Below are positions 56,210 to 64,000 of a stretch of DNA of 64,000 nucleotides, in pieces (the first letter of the stretch is position 1; each line of letters begins with the position of its first letter). Made by a program: the position numbers and the translations under genes. The notes under the pieces were generated by a model that worked only from the letters and a program-made list of their open reading frames with translations, was not told the origin of the DNA and did not search any database. Source of the stretch: an uncultured Phaeodactylibacter sp. (GTDB lineage Bacteria > Bacteroidota > Bacteroidia > Chitinophagales > Saprospiraceae); NCBI GenBank assembly GCA_913057245.1, contig CAJXNH010000019.1, positions 1 through 64,000 of the forward strand, in the 5' to 3' direction.

Positions 56210-56755
56210 ATGATAGAAACCTTAATATCCTCAAAGACACGAATTAAGCTGCTGATGAAGTTCTTCATCAACAGTAAGACTACGAGCTACCTGCGAGGCT
56301 TGCAGCAGGAGTTTGGAGAGTCTTCCAATGCCATCCGTGTGGAACTTAACCGCCTGGAAGAAGCTGGAATGCTTCGCTCAGAGACCGTTGGCAACAAAAA
56401 AATGTTTCGGGCCAACGATCAACATCCACTCTTCTTTGAGATACACAATATACTTTTAAAGCAAATTGGCGTAGACCGGGTCGTGGAGCAGGTCATAGAA
56501 CGCCTGGGCAATGTGGAGCGGGTATACCTGATCGGTGATTTTTCCAGGGGCATAGACAGTACCATCATCGACCTGCTGATTATCGGCACCGTAGACCGGA
56601 GCTACCTGCTAAGATTAGTGGAAAAAGCGGAGAAAGTGGTCAATCGGAAAATCCGGTATCTGCTCTACGAAGCAGAAGAGTTTTCCGAAAGCATGCTCGA
56701 ACGTTTCACGCCCGAGCCTCTTCTACTTTATTTCAATAAAATGGAAATGAACTAG
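56210..56755 (+). CDS. Winged-helix regulator with degenerate nucleotidyltransferase domain
   Basis: A 181-residue protein. Residues 1-75 form a winged helix (RIKLLMKFFINSKTTSYLRGL, SSNAIRVELNRLEEAGMLRSE, VGNKKMFRANDQHPLF). Residues about 95-175 resemble a nucleotidyltransferase of the MNT type: VYLIGDFSRGIDSTIIDLLIIG. The usual GSxxRG..SDIDL is altered to GDFSRG..TIIDL, so only one catalytic Asp remains and activity is doubtful. It may sense a ligand or act only as a repressor. Such proteins are found at the head of Bacteroidota surface-polysaccharide loci. The gene ends TAG just before the lhgO ATG. It probably represses itself through the palindrome upstream. Confidence 0.8.
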   Translation: MIETLISSKTRIKLLMKFFINSKTTSYLRGLQQEFGESSNAIRVELNRLEEAGMLRSETVGNKKMFRANDQHPLFFEIHNILLKQIGVDRVVEQVIERLGNVERVYLIGDFSRGIDSTIIDLLIIGTVDRSYLLRLVEKAEKVVNRKIRYLLYEAEEFSESMLERFTPEPLLLYFNKMEMN

Positions 56756-57961
56756 ATGCAATATGATGTCGCTATAATCGGTGCCGGCATTGTGGGCCTT
56801 GCTACTGCTTATCAGTTGACGGAGAAGCAGCCTGGCCTCCGTGTAGCCGTGGTCGACAAAGCTGCAGGCGTGGCGCAGCATCAGACTGGCCATAACAGCG
56901 GCGTCATCCACTCTGGCATTTACTATACGCCCGGCGGCTCTAAAGCGCTCAACTGTGCCCGGGGCTACCATTACCTGCTTGATTTTGCCCGGGCTCATGA
57001 TATCCCGCATGACGTTTGCGGTAAAGTCATCGTCGCCACCCGACCTGATGAAGTGCCACGTCTGGAAAAAATACTGAAGACCGGGCAAGCGAATGGGCTG
57101 GAGGGCATCCGGATGATTAGCCGGGAGGCATGCCGGGAAATTGAGCCGCATGTAAACGCTCAGCAAGCAATATGGGTGCCACAGTCTGGTATCATCAGCT
57201 ATCGTGCGGTAGCAGAAAAGTACATGGAAATAGTCCAAGACCGGGAAGGTGAGGCGTTGCTGGGGCATAAGGTGCTGGATATTGACTTGCGGCCCGGTCA
57301 GGGCACCGTTATAACAAACAAGGGAGACATCTCCTGCCGGCTGGTCATCAACTGTGCCGGACTGTATTCTGATAAGATTGCGCAGCTGACGATGCCGGAA
57401 ATTGACCTGCAAGTCCTTCCTTTCCGGGGGGAGTACTACGAGTTGCGCCCAGAGAAACGCTATCTGGTCAACAATTTGATCTACCCGGTGCCCAATCCTA
57501 ACTTTCCATTCCTGGGCGTACACTTTACCCGGATGATTGGCGGAGGTATTGAGGCCGGGCCCAATGCTGTCCTTGCTTTTCAGCGGGAGGGGTACAGCCG
57601 TTATGATATTAACCTGAGCGAGCTTTGGGAGACCCTCTCCTACCCTGGTTTTCAACAAATCGCACGAAAGTACTGGCGGGATGGGCTAAACGAACTTTAC
57701 CGATCCTACTCCAAATCAGCTTTTGTACGTGCCCTGCAGCATTTGATCCCGGAGATCACCACCGCAGACCTGATCAGGGGCGGTGCGGGAGTCCGGGCTA
57801 TGGCCTGCGGCCCGGATGGCACGCTGATTGACGACTTCCTGTTTTTGGAAAAGCCCGGCGTGATTAATGTCTGCAACGCTCCAAGTCCTGCTGCCACGGC
57901 ATCCCTGGCGATTGGGGAAACCGTAGCCGAAAAAGCCCTACACCATTTAAATCTCAACTAA
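56756..57961 (+). CDS. lhgO: L-2-hydroxyglutarate oxidase
   Basis: A 401-residue FAD enzyme. The FAD-binding motif is DVAIIGAGIVGLATAYQL (4-21), followed by HQTGHNSGVIHSGIYYTPGGSKA, which matches LhgO and human L2HGDH. Later segments include CAGLYSDKIAQ, FPFLGVHFTRMIGGGIEAGPNAVLAF and a C-terminal GPDGTLIDDFLF with NAPSPAATASLAIGE. It converts L-2-hydroxyglutarate to 2-oxoglutarate and passes electrons to a quinone. It starts directly after the regulator stop (TAGATG), so the two are translated together, and it is 19 bases before the aminotransferase gene. Its role in a polysaccharide operon is discussed in the findings. Confidence 0.92.
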   Translation: MQYDVAIIGAGIVGLATAYQLTEKQPGLRVAVVDKAAGVAQHQTGHNSGVIHSGIYYTPGGSKALNCARGYHYLLDFARAHDIPHDVCGKVIVATRPDEVPRLEKILKTGQANGLEGIRMISREACREIEPHVNAQQAIWVPQSGIISYRAVAEKYMEIVQDREGEALLGHKVLDIDLRPGQGTVITNKGDISCRLVINCAGLYSDKIAQLTMPEIDLQVLPFRGEYYELRPEKRYLVNNLIYPVPNPNFPFLGVHFTRMIGGGIEAGPNAVLAFQREGYSRYDINLSELWETLSYPGFQQIARKYWRDGLNELYRSYSKSAFVRALQHLIPEITTADLIRGGAGVRAMACGPDGTLIDDFLFLEKPGVINVCNAPSPAATASLAIGETVAEKALHHLNLN

Positions 57962-57980
57962 CAAAAAACAATTTCATTAT

Positions 57981-59126
57981 ATGTCTGATGTCAAAATGAA
58001 CATACAAATGGTGGACCTCAAAACGCAGTACGAGCGGCTGAAGCCGGAGATCGATGCTGCTGTTCAGGAAGTCCTGCAGTCCTGCGCCTATATTAACGGG
58101 CCCGCTGTAAAGTCCTTCAAGGCGCACATGGAATCTTACCTGGACGCCCGCCATGTCATCCCCTGTGCCAATGGTACCGATGCGTTGCAGATTGCACTCA
58201 TGGGGGCAGGCCTGCAGCCGGGCGATGAGGTGATTGTGCCTGCATTCACTTACGTATCTACTGCCGAAGTCATTGCGCTACTCAACCTAAAGCCAGTCAT
58301 GGTGGATGTAGACCCGGACACCTTTAATGTAACAGCCGAACTGGTGGAAGCGGCGATCACGCCCAATACCAAAGCCGTGGTCCCGGTCAACCTGTTTGGG
58401 CAGAGCTGCGACCTCGAGCCTATCATAAAAGTCGCTAAAGCACATGGGCTATGGGTCATTGAGGACAATGCTCAGGCTATTGGAGCCGATTATACTTTTA
58501 AAGACGGGCATACGCAAAAAACAGGTACTATCGGCCACATTGGGTGTACCTCTTTTTACCCTTCTAAAAACCTGGGCGCTTACGGGGACGGGGGCGCGCT
58601 GTACACCAATGATGAAGCGCTAGGCCAAAAGCTACAGATGATTGCCAACCACGGTCAGGTGAAGCGCTACTACCACGATATGGTTGGTGTCAATTCCCGA
58701 CTCGACAGTATTCAGGCGGCTATTCTGGATATCAAACTCGGGCACCTCGATGCCTACGCCGCAGCACGGCGGTCTGCCGCAGACTACTACGATCAGGCCT
58801 TTGCAGGTATTGACGGGTTGCAGACGCCGGTACGGGACCCTAAGTCCACCCATGTTTTTCATCAGTACACCTTAAAGGTAGGTAACGGAAAACGGGACGC
58901 GCTGCAAAAGCACTTGCAGGAAGCCGGCATCCCCAATATGATCTACTACCCCGTGCCCCTGTACAAGCAAAAAGCCTATCAGCAGGCTATGGATCAGCAG
59001 ATAGACCACCTTCCCGTTACGGAAGCCCTCTGTGATTCAGTGATTTCTTTGCCCATGCATACCGAACTGGATGAGACGACACTGGCCTACATCACCGATC
59101 AGGTGAAAGCCTTTTTCAATACCTAA
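57981..59126 (+). CDS. DegT/DnrJ/EryC1/StrS aminotransferase (WbpE-like)
   Basis: A 381-residue PLP aminotransferase for nucleotide sugars. The cofactor lysine is Lys196 in SFYPSKNLGAYGDGGA. Other family blocks: VDLKTQYERLKPEIDAAVQEVLQSCAYINGP, ANGTDALQIALMGAGLQPGDEVIVPAFTYVSTAE, VVPVNLFGQSCDLEPI, and GVNSRLDSIQAAILDIKL. It resembles WbpE, which aminates UDP-3-oxo-GlcNAcA at C3. A second start, ATG 57996 (MNIQMVDL), is equally good. Its position between lhgO and a WbpA/TviB-type dehydrogenase supports a UDP-aminouronate route. Confidence 0.9.
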   Translation: MSDVKMNIQMVDLKTQYERLKPEIDAAVQEVLQSCAYINGPAVKSFKAHMESYLDARHVIPCANGTDALQIALMGAGLQPGDEVIVPAFTYVSTAEVIALLNLKPVMVDVDPDTFNVTAELVEAAITPNTKAVVPVNLFGQSCDLEPIIKVAKAHGLWVIEDNAQAIGADYTFKDGHTQKTGTIGHIGCTSFYPSKNLGAYGDGGALYTNDEALGQKLQMIANHGQVKRYYHDMVGVNSRLDSIQAAILDIKLGHLDAYAAARRSAADYYDQAFAGIDGLQTPVRDPKSTHVFHQYTLKVGNGKRDALQKHLQEAGIPNMIYYPVPLYKQKAYQQAMDQQIDHLPVTEALCDSVISLPMHTELDETTLAYITDQVKAFFNT

Positions 59127-59134
59127 TGGAAGCA

Positions 59135-59156
59135 GGCAGGGGCTTTATCCTCTGCC
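59135..59156 (+). repeat. stem-loop in the aminotransferase-dehydrogenase gap
   Basis: GGCAGGGG (59135-59142) can pair with CCTCTGCC (59149-59156) with one G-T pair. No T-run follows, so it is more likely an mRNA stability or pausing element than a terminator. Confidence 0.35.
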
Positions 59157-59202
59157 ACTAATGATTCCCCAATAAAAAAACAAAGCTTAAGACTCCTTAC
59201 TT

Positions 59203-60498
59203 ATGTTTGATGCACTAAAAAACCGCGAGAAGAAAATTTCTGTTATTGGCCTGGGTTACGTAGGTCTCCCACTCGCTCTAGAATTTGCACGTGACTTTGA
59301 GGTAATTGGTTTCGATATCAATGAAGACCGGATCCAAATGATGAAAAACGGCGAAGACCCTTCAGAAGAACTGGAAGGTAGCGCCTTTGACAATAAGCGG
59401 ATTACCTTCACGGCCGACCCGGCGATGCTTAAAGAAGCCCATTTCCATATTGTAGCAGTCCCCACTCCAGTGAGCGAAAGCAAAGTCCCCAACCTAAAGC
59501 CTGTGCTTTCCGCCTCTGAAACGGTGGGTAAGGTGCTGAAAAAAGGCGACTATGTCATTTTCGAGTCCACCGTTTATCCGGGCTGTACCGAAGAAGACTG
59601 CCTGCCCATTCTGGAGGAACTATCGGGACTGAAGCTCGGCAAAGACTTCAAAATTGGCTACTCTCCGGAACGTATTAATCCGGGCGACAAGGAACGTACC
59701 ATCGAGAAAATCCTGAAGATTGTCTCCGGAAGTGATGAGGAAGCGCTGCAGGAAATTTCCAAAACTTACGGAGCCATTATACAGGCCGGCATTTACGAGG
59801 CCCCTTCTATCAAAGTTGCTGAAGCGGCCAAAGTGATTGAGAATACGCAGCGTGATCTCAATATTTCATTCGTCAACGAGCTTTCGATCATCTTTGACAT
59901 GATGGGAATTGATACGAACGAAGTCCTCGAAGCCGCGGGCACTAAGTGGAACTTTCTGAAGTTTTCGCCAGGCCTTGTAGGCGGGCACTGCATTGGTGTG
60001 GATCCTTACTACCTGACCCACAAAGCCAAGCAAATGGGGTACGACCCTCAGGTGATTCTGAGTGGCCGCCGTATTAATGACGGCATGCCCGGCTTCATTG
60101 CCAAACGGCTGACCCAAATGCTGATTCAGCAGGGCAAGAACCCAAGTCAGACTAAAGTGCTTATCATGGGCATCACCTTTAAGGAAAATGTAGCGGACAT
60201 CCGCAACTCCAAAGTGGCGGACCTGGCGCGTGAAATCATGCAATACTCCATCAATGTCCATATTACAGACCCCTTCGCTTCGCCCAATGAGGTGGCTAAG
60301 GAATATAAACTTACGCTGGTCGATAACGTCTCTGACGATTATGATGCGGTCATCGTAGCTGTCAACCACAAGCAATATCAAAATTTGGGCTTTGATTATT
60401 TCAAATCCCTCTGTAAGGCTGAGCCAATTCTGATGGACCTCAAAGCCATATATGAAAAGCCAGGCGCAGATGCCGGACTAACCTACTGGAGACTCTAG
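59203..60498 (+). CDS. Nucleotide-sugar dehydrogenase, TviB/WbpA (UDP-GlcNAc 6-dehydrogenase) type
   Basis: A 431-residue NAD-dependent enzyme that oxidises C6 of a UDP-N-acetyl-hexosamine to the uronate. The NAD motif is VIGLGYVGLPLALEF (about 14-28). ESTVYPGCTEEDCLP, SPERINPGDKE and AGTKWNFLKFSPGLVGGHCIGVDPYYL (catalytic Cys263) match TviB/WbpA rather than UDP-glucose dehydrogenase. The C-terminal ITFKENVADIRNSKVADL is typical. The window has a separate UDP-glucose dehydrogenase (61.7 kb), so the two serve different sugars. It is in line with lhgO and the WbpE-like gene; the gap before it is 76 bases. Confidence 0.92.
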   Translation: MFDALKNREKKISVIGLGYVGLPLALEFARDFEVIGFDINEDRIQMMKNGEDPSEELEGSAFDNKRITFTADPAMLKEAHFHIVAVPTPVSESKVPNLKPVLSASETVGKVLKKGDYVIFESTVYPGCTEEDCLPILEELSGLKLGKDFKIGYSPERINPGDKERTIEKILKIVSGSDEEALQEISKTYGAIIQAGIYEAPSIKVAEAAKVIENTQRDLNISFVNELSIIFDMMGIDTNEVLEAAGTKWNFLKFSPGLVGGHCIGVDPYYLTHKAKQMGYDPQVILSGRRINDGMPGFIAKRLTQMLIQQGKNPSQTKVLIMGITFKENVADIRNSKVADLAREIMQYSINVHITDPFASPNEVAKEYKLTLVDNVSDDYDAVIVAVNHKQYQNLGFDYFKSLCKAEPILMDLKAIYEKPGADAGLTYWRL

Positions 60499-60504
60499 TG
60501 CGAC

Positions 60505-60520
60505 CAAGCCGAATGGCTTG
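60505..60520 (+). repeat. short stem-loop before upxY
   Basis: CAAGCC (60505-60510) pairs with GGCTTG (60515-60520) around the tetraloop GAAT. No T-run follows. It lies 7 bases after the dehydrogenase stop and 140 bases before the antiterminator gene, so it could act as a pause site. Confidence 0.35.
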
Positions 60521-60660
60521 ATGGTATTTCCACACTTAAGCCTTCCCAGGTGCGTGGCCATTAACTGTCAAAAATTTACGGCTCAATCCACTAGCCTTTT
60601 GGCTTTCCCCATAAATCATAATCCTGAAATCTGATATTTCGCAACACAAAAAGACCTCCA

Positions 60661-61269
60661 ATGAAGACTGCGATTCAACAACAACCTGAAAATCATCTGA
60701 GCAACATCGAGAGCAGATGGTTTGCCGTTTACACCAATTACAAGCGAGAGAAAATGGTCGCTAACCGGCTCCGTAAAAAAGGCATCGAGTTCTTTTTGCC
60801 GCTGCAGAAAGTCACGCGCCAGTATACCCGCAAGGTGAAGCACCTGGAATTGCCGCTGATCAACTGCTACATGTTTGTCAAGATCAAGAAAAGCGAATAC
60901 ATTCGGGTGGTCGAGACACAGGATCTGCTCAACTTTGTACGTTTCTCTAAAAACCTCATTTCCATTCCGGAATCAGAAATTGATATTTTGCGACGTGTCG
61001 TGGGCGAAAATATCGAAGTGGAGGCTCAGGAAAGCAAAAGCCTCAACTTTGCCAGCGGGGACGAAGTCGAAATCATCGGTGGCAGCATGACAGGGGTGAA
61101 AGGCATTCTGATGGGCCAGAAAAACGAAAAAAAGTTTGTTGTCGAGCTCGAAAACATGGGGTACTCGCTGATTATGGATATCGAACCGTCCTGCCTGCGT
61201 AAGGTACGATCTGGCAGCGCCCGGACCGATAACGAGCCCAAAGGGGGGCGTTTTAAGGATTATTTGTAA
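60661..61269 (+). CDS. UpxY-like NusG-family transcription antiterminator
   Basis: A 202-residue NusG paralogue. The NGN domain (about 18-110) reads RWFAVYTNYKREKMVANRLRKKGIEFFLPLQKVTRQY, and the KOW domain (about 125-175) contains FASGDEVEIIGGSMTGVKGILMG. In Bacteroides, UpxY proteins are encoded in capsule loci and prevent early termination within the locus. Here it sits between the amino-sugar genes and ugd-uxs, so it likely acts on the transcript that continues rightward. A downstream terminator-like hairpin (63028-63062) is a natural target. No UpxZ-like inhibitor is seen. Confidence 0.88.
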   Translation: MKTAIQQQPENHLSNIESRWFAVYTNYKREKMVANRLRKKGIEFFLPLQKVTRQYTRKVKHLELPLINCYMFVKIKKSEYIRVVETQDLLNFVRFSKNLISIPESEIDILRRVVGENIEVEAQESKSLNFASGDEVEIIGGSMTGVKGILMGQKNEKKFVVELENMGYSLIMDIEPSCLRKVRSGSARTDNEPKGGRFKDYL

Positions 61270-61691
61270 CATTCCCTTAAACTATAGCGTACTGATTACT
61301 GAGGTAAAGTATGCGCAAATTCTCTTTAGTGGGTTTCCATGGTAAATTTTAATACCCTAGATTGCATGTCACTACTTCAAACCTTAGAAAAGGTACGATA
61401 CACACCTTTTCGAACAACACTATTGCTCTATGAACGATGAAGCATTAAGGAGGATCAGTATGGCACTGTCCCGTTCAGCTTCGGAGCATTTGTAGCTTTG
61501 GTCAAGGTATTGACTTGCCTTCAAAATCGTTTGCACACCCAACCGAGAGTATAGACGACCTACCGTTCGTCGTTGCATACTGACCGTACAATAGCCCATG
61601 CCCCACAGGATTGAGGTATCGGGCAATATACCGCTGGTATCAAACATTAGACAAATATGCATTCTTCATCTTTACAACATAACTTAACACC
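61270..61691. other. gap between upxY and ugd
   Basis: About 420 bases with no plus-strand gene. AT-rich; it holds the doubtful minus-strand small ORF at 61420-61662 described separately. No clear promoter box was found on the plus strand. An AGGAGG followed by a short 11-codon frame (61459-61494) is most likely chance. Confidence 0.4.
61420..61662 (-). CDS. Possible small LuxR-type HTH protein or remnant
   Basis: An 80-codon frame on the opposite strand. Its middle, GYCTVSMQRRTVGRLYSRLGVQT (about residues 23-45), looks like the recognition helix region of a LuxR/GerE-type HTH (TVxxxRxxLYxKLGVxxxxxA). The protein has no other domain and is shorter than a usual response regulator, so it may be the tail of a lost gene. 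It runs against the polysaccharide operon, and no promoter box was found. Real-gene status is uncertain. Confidence 0.3.
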   Translation of the reverse strand: MHICLMFDTSGILPDTSILWGMGYCTVSMQRRTVGRLYSRLGVQTILKASQYLDQSYKCSEAERDSAILILLNASSFIEQ

Positions 61692-63020
61692 ATGAATATT
61701 GCTGTAATTGGAACGGGCTATGTAGGGCTTGTCACTGGCACTTGCTTTGCAGAAACCGGCAATCATGTCACTTGCGTAGACATTGACGAGAAAAAGGTAG
61801 AACGCTTAAAGCAGGGAGAAATCCCAATATACGAGCCTGGGTTAGACACCCTCTTCGACCGCAATACCAGACAAGGGCGCCTGAAGTTTACCACCAATCT
61901 TAAGGAAGGGATTCAGGGCGCTGAGGCTATTTTCCTGGCCCTGCCTACACCTCCGGGTGAGGATGGCTCTGCGGACCTTTCCTACGTGATGGGCGTAGCC
62001 GCTGATCTTTCTGAGATTATTGATATCTACACAGTGGTCATCGATAAGAGTACCGTACCTGTAGGTACAGCGGAGAAAGTTCATGCCATCCTTTCCGATA
62101 AACTGTCTGAAGACCTCTTTGACGTGGTTTCCAATCCGGAATTTCTCCGGGAGGGCGTCGCGGTTGACGATTTCATGCGCCCGGACCGGGTGGTAATTGG
62201 TACGTCTTCAGAGCGGGCTAAGGAAGTAATGTCCCGGCTGTACGAGCCCTTCGTTCGTCAGGGCAACCCTGTTTACTTTATGGATGAGCGCTCAGCGGAA
62301 ATGACCAAGTACGCGGCCAACTCTTACCTGGCCACCCGTATTTCCTTTATGAATGAGATTGCCAACCTCTGCGAAAAGGTCGGCGCGAATGTTGATATGG
62401 TCCGCCTCGGCATGGGCAGCGATTCCCGTATTGGTAAGCGCTTCCTGTTCCCAGGTGTCGGCTACGGCGGCTCCTGCTTCCCCAAGGATGTTCAGGCTCT
62501 GGCTAAAACAGCCGCTGAAAATGGCTATGACTTCAGTATTCTGAACTCGGTCATGGGCGTTAATGCCAAGCAAAAACACATCCTCAGCAAAAAGATCATC
62601 GACTACTACGGCGGCAACCTCAGCGGTAAGACCATCGCGGTCTGGGGACTGGCTTTCAAACCAAATACGGACGATATCCGGGAAGCTCCAGCGCTTACCA
62701 TCATTGAGGAGCTGCTGAATGCAGGTGCTTCCATCAAGGCATTCGACCCGGAAGCCATGGAAAACGTCAAGAAGGTATTTGGCGACCGGATTCAATTTGC
62801 AAACGAGCAATACGAGACCCTGATTGGTGCGGACAGCCTGGCGGTGATTACCGAATGGCCGGTATTCCGTGTACCAAGCTATAAGGTGCTCCGGGAACTC
62901 CTCAGCGAGCCGGTTGTCTTCGACGGCCGAAATATCTATGACCCTAAGGTTATGGAAGCTGAAGGATTCTACTACGACAGCATCGGCCGGAACAAGGTCG
63001 TGCAAAAAGCAGAAGCTTAA
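61692..63020 (+). CDS. ugd: UDP-glucose 6-dehydrogenase
   Basis: A 442-residue enzyme that oxidises UDP-glucose to UDP-glucuronate in two NAD-dependent steps. The NAD motif is VIGTGYVGLVTGTCFAETG (about 4-22), followed by the ELDEKKV-type acidic pair in VDIDEKKVERL. The catalytic Cys262 is in YGGSCFPKDVQAL. Other family blocks are SNPEFLREGVAVDDFMRPDRVVIG and WGLAFKPNTDDIREAPAL. Its product feeds the UDP-glucuronate decarboxylase that follows. The gap of 75 bases between them contains a terminator-like hairpin, so expression of the downstream gene may be attenuated or need UpxY. Confidence 0.95.
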   Translation: MNIAVIGTGYVGLVTGTCFAETGNHVTCVDIDEKKVERLKQGEIPIYEPGLDTLFDRNTRQGRLKFTTNLKEGIQGAEAIFLALPTPPGEDGSADLSYVMGVAADLSEIIDIYTVVIDKSTVPVGTAEKVHAILSDKLSEDLFDVVSNPEFLREGVAVDDFMRPDRVVIGTSSERAKEVMSRLYEPFVRQGNPVYFMDERSAEMTKYAANSYLATRISFMNEIANLCEKVGANVDMVRLGMGSDSRIGKRFLFPGVGYGGSCFPKDVQALAKTAAENGYDFSILNSVMGVNAKQKHILSKKIIDYYGGNLSGKTIAVWGLAFKPNTDDIREAPALTIIEELLNAGASIKAFDPEAMENVKKVFGDRIQFANEQYETLIGADSLAVITEWPVFRVPSYKVLRELLSEPVVFDGRNIYDPKVMEAEGFYYDSIGRNKVVQKAEA

Positions 63021-63027
63021 ACCCCAC

Positions 63028-63062
63028 TACCCTCCCCGGCATCGGCCGCGGAGGGTATTTTT
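63028..63062 (+). terminator. intrinsic terminator-like hairpin between ugd and uxs
   Basis: TACCCTCC (63028-63035) pairs with GGAGGGTA (63050-63057), extended inside by CGGC (63037-63040) with GCCG (63045-63048). T-rich sequence follows. It sits inside an apparent operon, downstream of an UpxY gene, so it may be read through under antitermination. Confidence 0.75.
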
Positions 63063-63095
63063 TATTCAACAAGACGAAAGCTTTAAATCTCAGCC

Positions 63096-64000
63096 ATGAA
63101 AAGAATTCTTATAACCGGTGCCGCCGGCTTTTTGGGGTCCCATTTGTGCGACCGCTTCATTAAGGAAGGGTTCCACGTAATCGGGATGGACAACCTCCTG
63201 ACAGGCAGCCTCGACAATATCAAGCACTTGTTCCCCCTAAAGGAATTTGAATACTACCACCATGATGTGTCGAAGTTTGTCCATGTACCGGGAGAACTTG
63301 ACTACATTCTCCATTTTGCCTCGCCCGCCAGCCCGATTGACTACCTGAAAATGCCGATCCAAACGCTGAAAGTCGGTGCTTTGGGCACGCACAATCTCCT
63401 CGGCCTTGCCAAAGCCAAAAACGCCCGTATTCTCGTTGCCTCCACTTCGGAGGTATACGGTGACCCGCTCATCCACCCGCAAAAAGAAGACTATTGGGGT
63501 AATGTCAACCCGGTGGGCCCGCGCGGGGTATACGACGAAGCTAAGCGTTTCCTCGAAGCCATCACCATGGCTTACCACAACTTCCACGGTGTGGAAACCC
63601 GTATCATCCGCATTTTCAACACCTATGGTCCGCGTATGCGTGTGAATGACGGCCGGGCGCTGCCTGCTTTCTTCTCACAGGCGATTCGTGGAGAAGGCAT
63701 TACGGTATTCGGTGACGGTTCTCAGACCCGCTCCTTCTGCTACGTAGCTGACCTCGTGGAAGGCATCTACCGCCTGCTAATGAGTGACCACCACATGCCA
63801 GTCAATATTGGCAACCCGGATGAGATCACCATCAAAGAGGTCGCCGAAGAAGTGGTTAAGCTCGTAGGCAACCCCGACGCAAAAATCACCTATAAACCAC
63901 TGCCTAAGGATGATCCGAAGGTCCGTCAGCCGGATATCACCAAAGCCCGGGAAATCCTGGGTTGGGAACCTACGGTAAGCCGGGAAGAAGGCCTGAAAAT
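63096..64000 (+). CDS. uxs: UDP-glucuronate decarboxylase (UDP-xylose synthase), cut by window end
   Basis: A partial protein of at least 301 residues of the extended short-chain dehydrogenase family. The NAD motif is [15 protein letters not shown] (about 7-21), the catalytic Tyr-Lys pair is in [15 protein letters not shown], and TSEVYGDP contains the active-site Thr-Ser-Glu. [32 protein letters not shown] and [17 protein letters not shown] match UXS. It converts UDP-glucuronate to UDP-xylose, using the product of the preceding gene. The right end is missing from this window. The ATG at 63096 is the only good start; no stop occurs before the end. Confidence 0.92.
   Translation, partial: MKRILITGAAGFLGSHLCDRFIKEGFHVIGMDNLLTGSLDNIKHLFPLKEFEYYHHDVSKFVHVPGELDYILHFASPASPIDYLKMPIQTLKVGALGTHNLLGLAKAKNARILVASTSEVYGDPLIHPQKEDYWGNVNPVGPRGVYDEAKRFLEAITMAYHNFHGVETRIIRIFNTYGPRMRVNDGRALPAFFSQAIRGEGITVFGDGSQTRSFCYVADLVEGIYRLLMSDHHMPVNIGNPDEITIKEVAEEVVKLVGNPDAKITYKPLPKDDPKVRQPDITKAREILGWEPTVSREEGLK

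Noticed and set aside
61459-61494. AGGAGG plus an 11-codon leader peptide on the plus strand
   Set aside because: Shine-Dalgarno sequences are weakly used in Bacteroidota, the peptide has no regulatory codon pattern, and the match is likely chance.

Overview
The window looks like chromosomal DNA of a marine or aquatic Bacteroidota, most plausibly a Lewinella- or Saprospiraceae-like bacterium. This is an inference from several signs. There are two TonB-dependent receptors with N-terminal carboxypeptidase-D-regulatory-like domains. A secreted nuclease carries a type IX secretion C-terminal sorting domain. There is a hybrid sensor/response-regulator/AraC protein, an UpxY-type NusG paralogue, and Bacteroidota-type promoter boxes (TAnnTTTG, sometimes with an upstream TTG). 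I found no rRNA, tRNA, CRISPR array, insertion sequence or phage genes.

Layout. (1) 0-1.6 kb: a ParE/RelE-type toxin-antitoxin pair flanked by non-coding DNA rich in inverted repeats. (2) 1.6-22.4 kb: mostly envelope and housekeeping genes: two TonB receptors, a mercaptopyruvate-type sulfurtransferase, a lipoprotein MsrB, a T9SS-exported nuclease, a YciO/YrdC-family protein, a ChlI/MoxR-like AAA+ ATPase, a GT-C-like membrane protein, a GNAT protein and a 1,628-residue TamB. (3) 22.6-36.1 kb: a secreted carbohydrate-degradation island. It holds a tandem DUF1080 (3-keto-glycoside hydrolase family) protein divergent from a Tat-exported Gfo/Idh oxidoreductase, a beta-helix protein, a GH42-like enzyme, three sulfatases, an aquaglyceroporin and two paralogous small beta-barrel proteins. 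The beta-helix gene has a frameshift, and the first sulfatase has both a nonsense codon and a frameshift. (4) 36.1-56 kb: YkuK-like protein, photolyase/cryptochrome, UbiA-family prenyltransferase, DUF1573 lipoprotein, a hybrid two-component regulator with an internal stop, a cNMP-binding/AlbA_2 (Schlafen-type) fusion, a dialkylglycine-decarboxylase-like enzyme, MiaA with a C-terminal extension, an MFS transporter, a CcoI-type copper ATPase, QueA and a group II PLP decarboxylase. (5) 56.2 kb to the right edge: the start of a surface-polysaccharide locus: wHTH/nucleotidyltransferase-like regulator, LhgO, WbpE-like aminotransferase, TviB/WbpA-like dehydrogenase, UpxY, UDP-glucose dehydrogenase and UDP-glucuronate decarboxylase (cut by the window end).

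How it works together. The polysaccharide locus would make UDP-GlcNAc-uronate-derived amino sugars plus UDP-GlcA and UDP-xylose. UpxY would keep RNA polymerase elongating past hairpins such as the one between the last two genes, and LhgO may recycle 2-hydroxyglutarate to 2-oxoglutarate. The degradation island suggests periplasmic oxidation, desulfation and cleavage of a sulfated glycan, but two of its enzymes look inactivated.

The most interesting points are: the cNMP/AlbA_2 fusion; a 9+9 bp palindrome wrapped round the promoter of the wHTH regulator; an Fnr-like palindrome placed for class II activation of the copper ATPase; three disrupted genes, two of them by Trp-to-stop changes; a candidate small RNA at 44.3 kb; and structured non-coding DNA beside the toxin-antitoxin pair.
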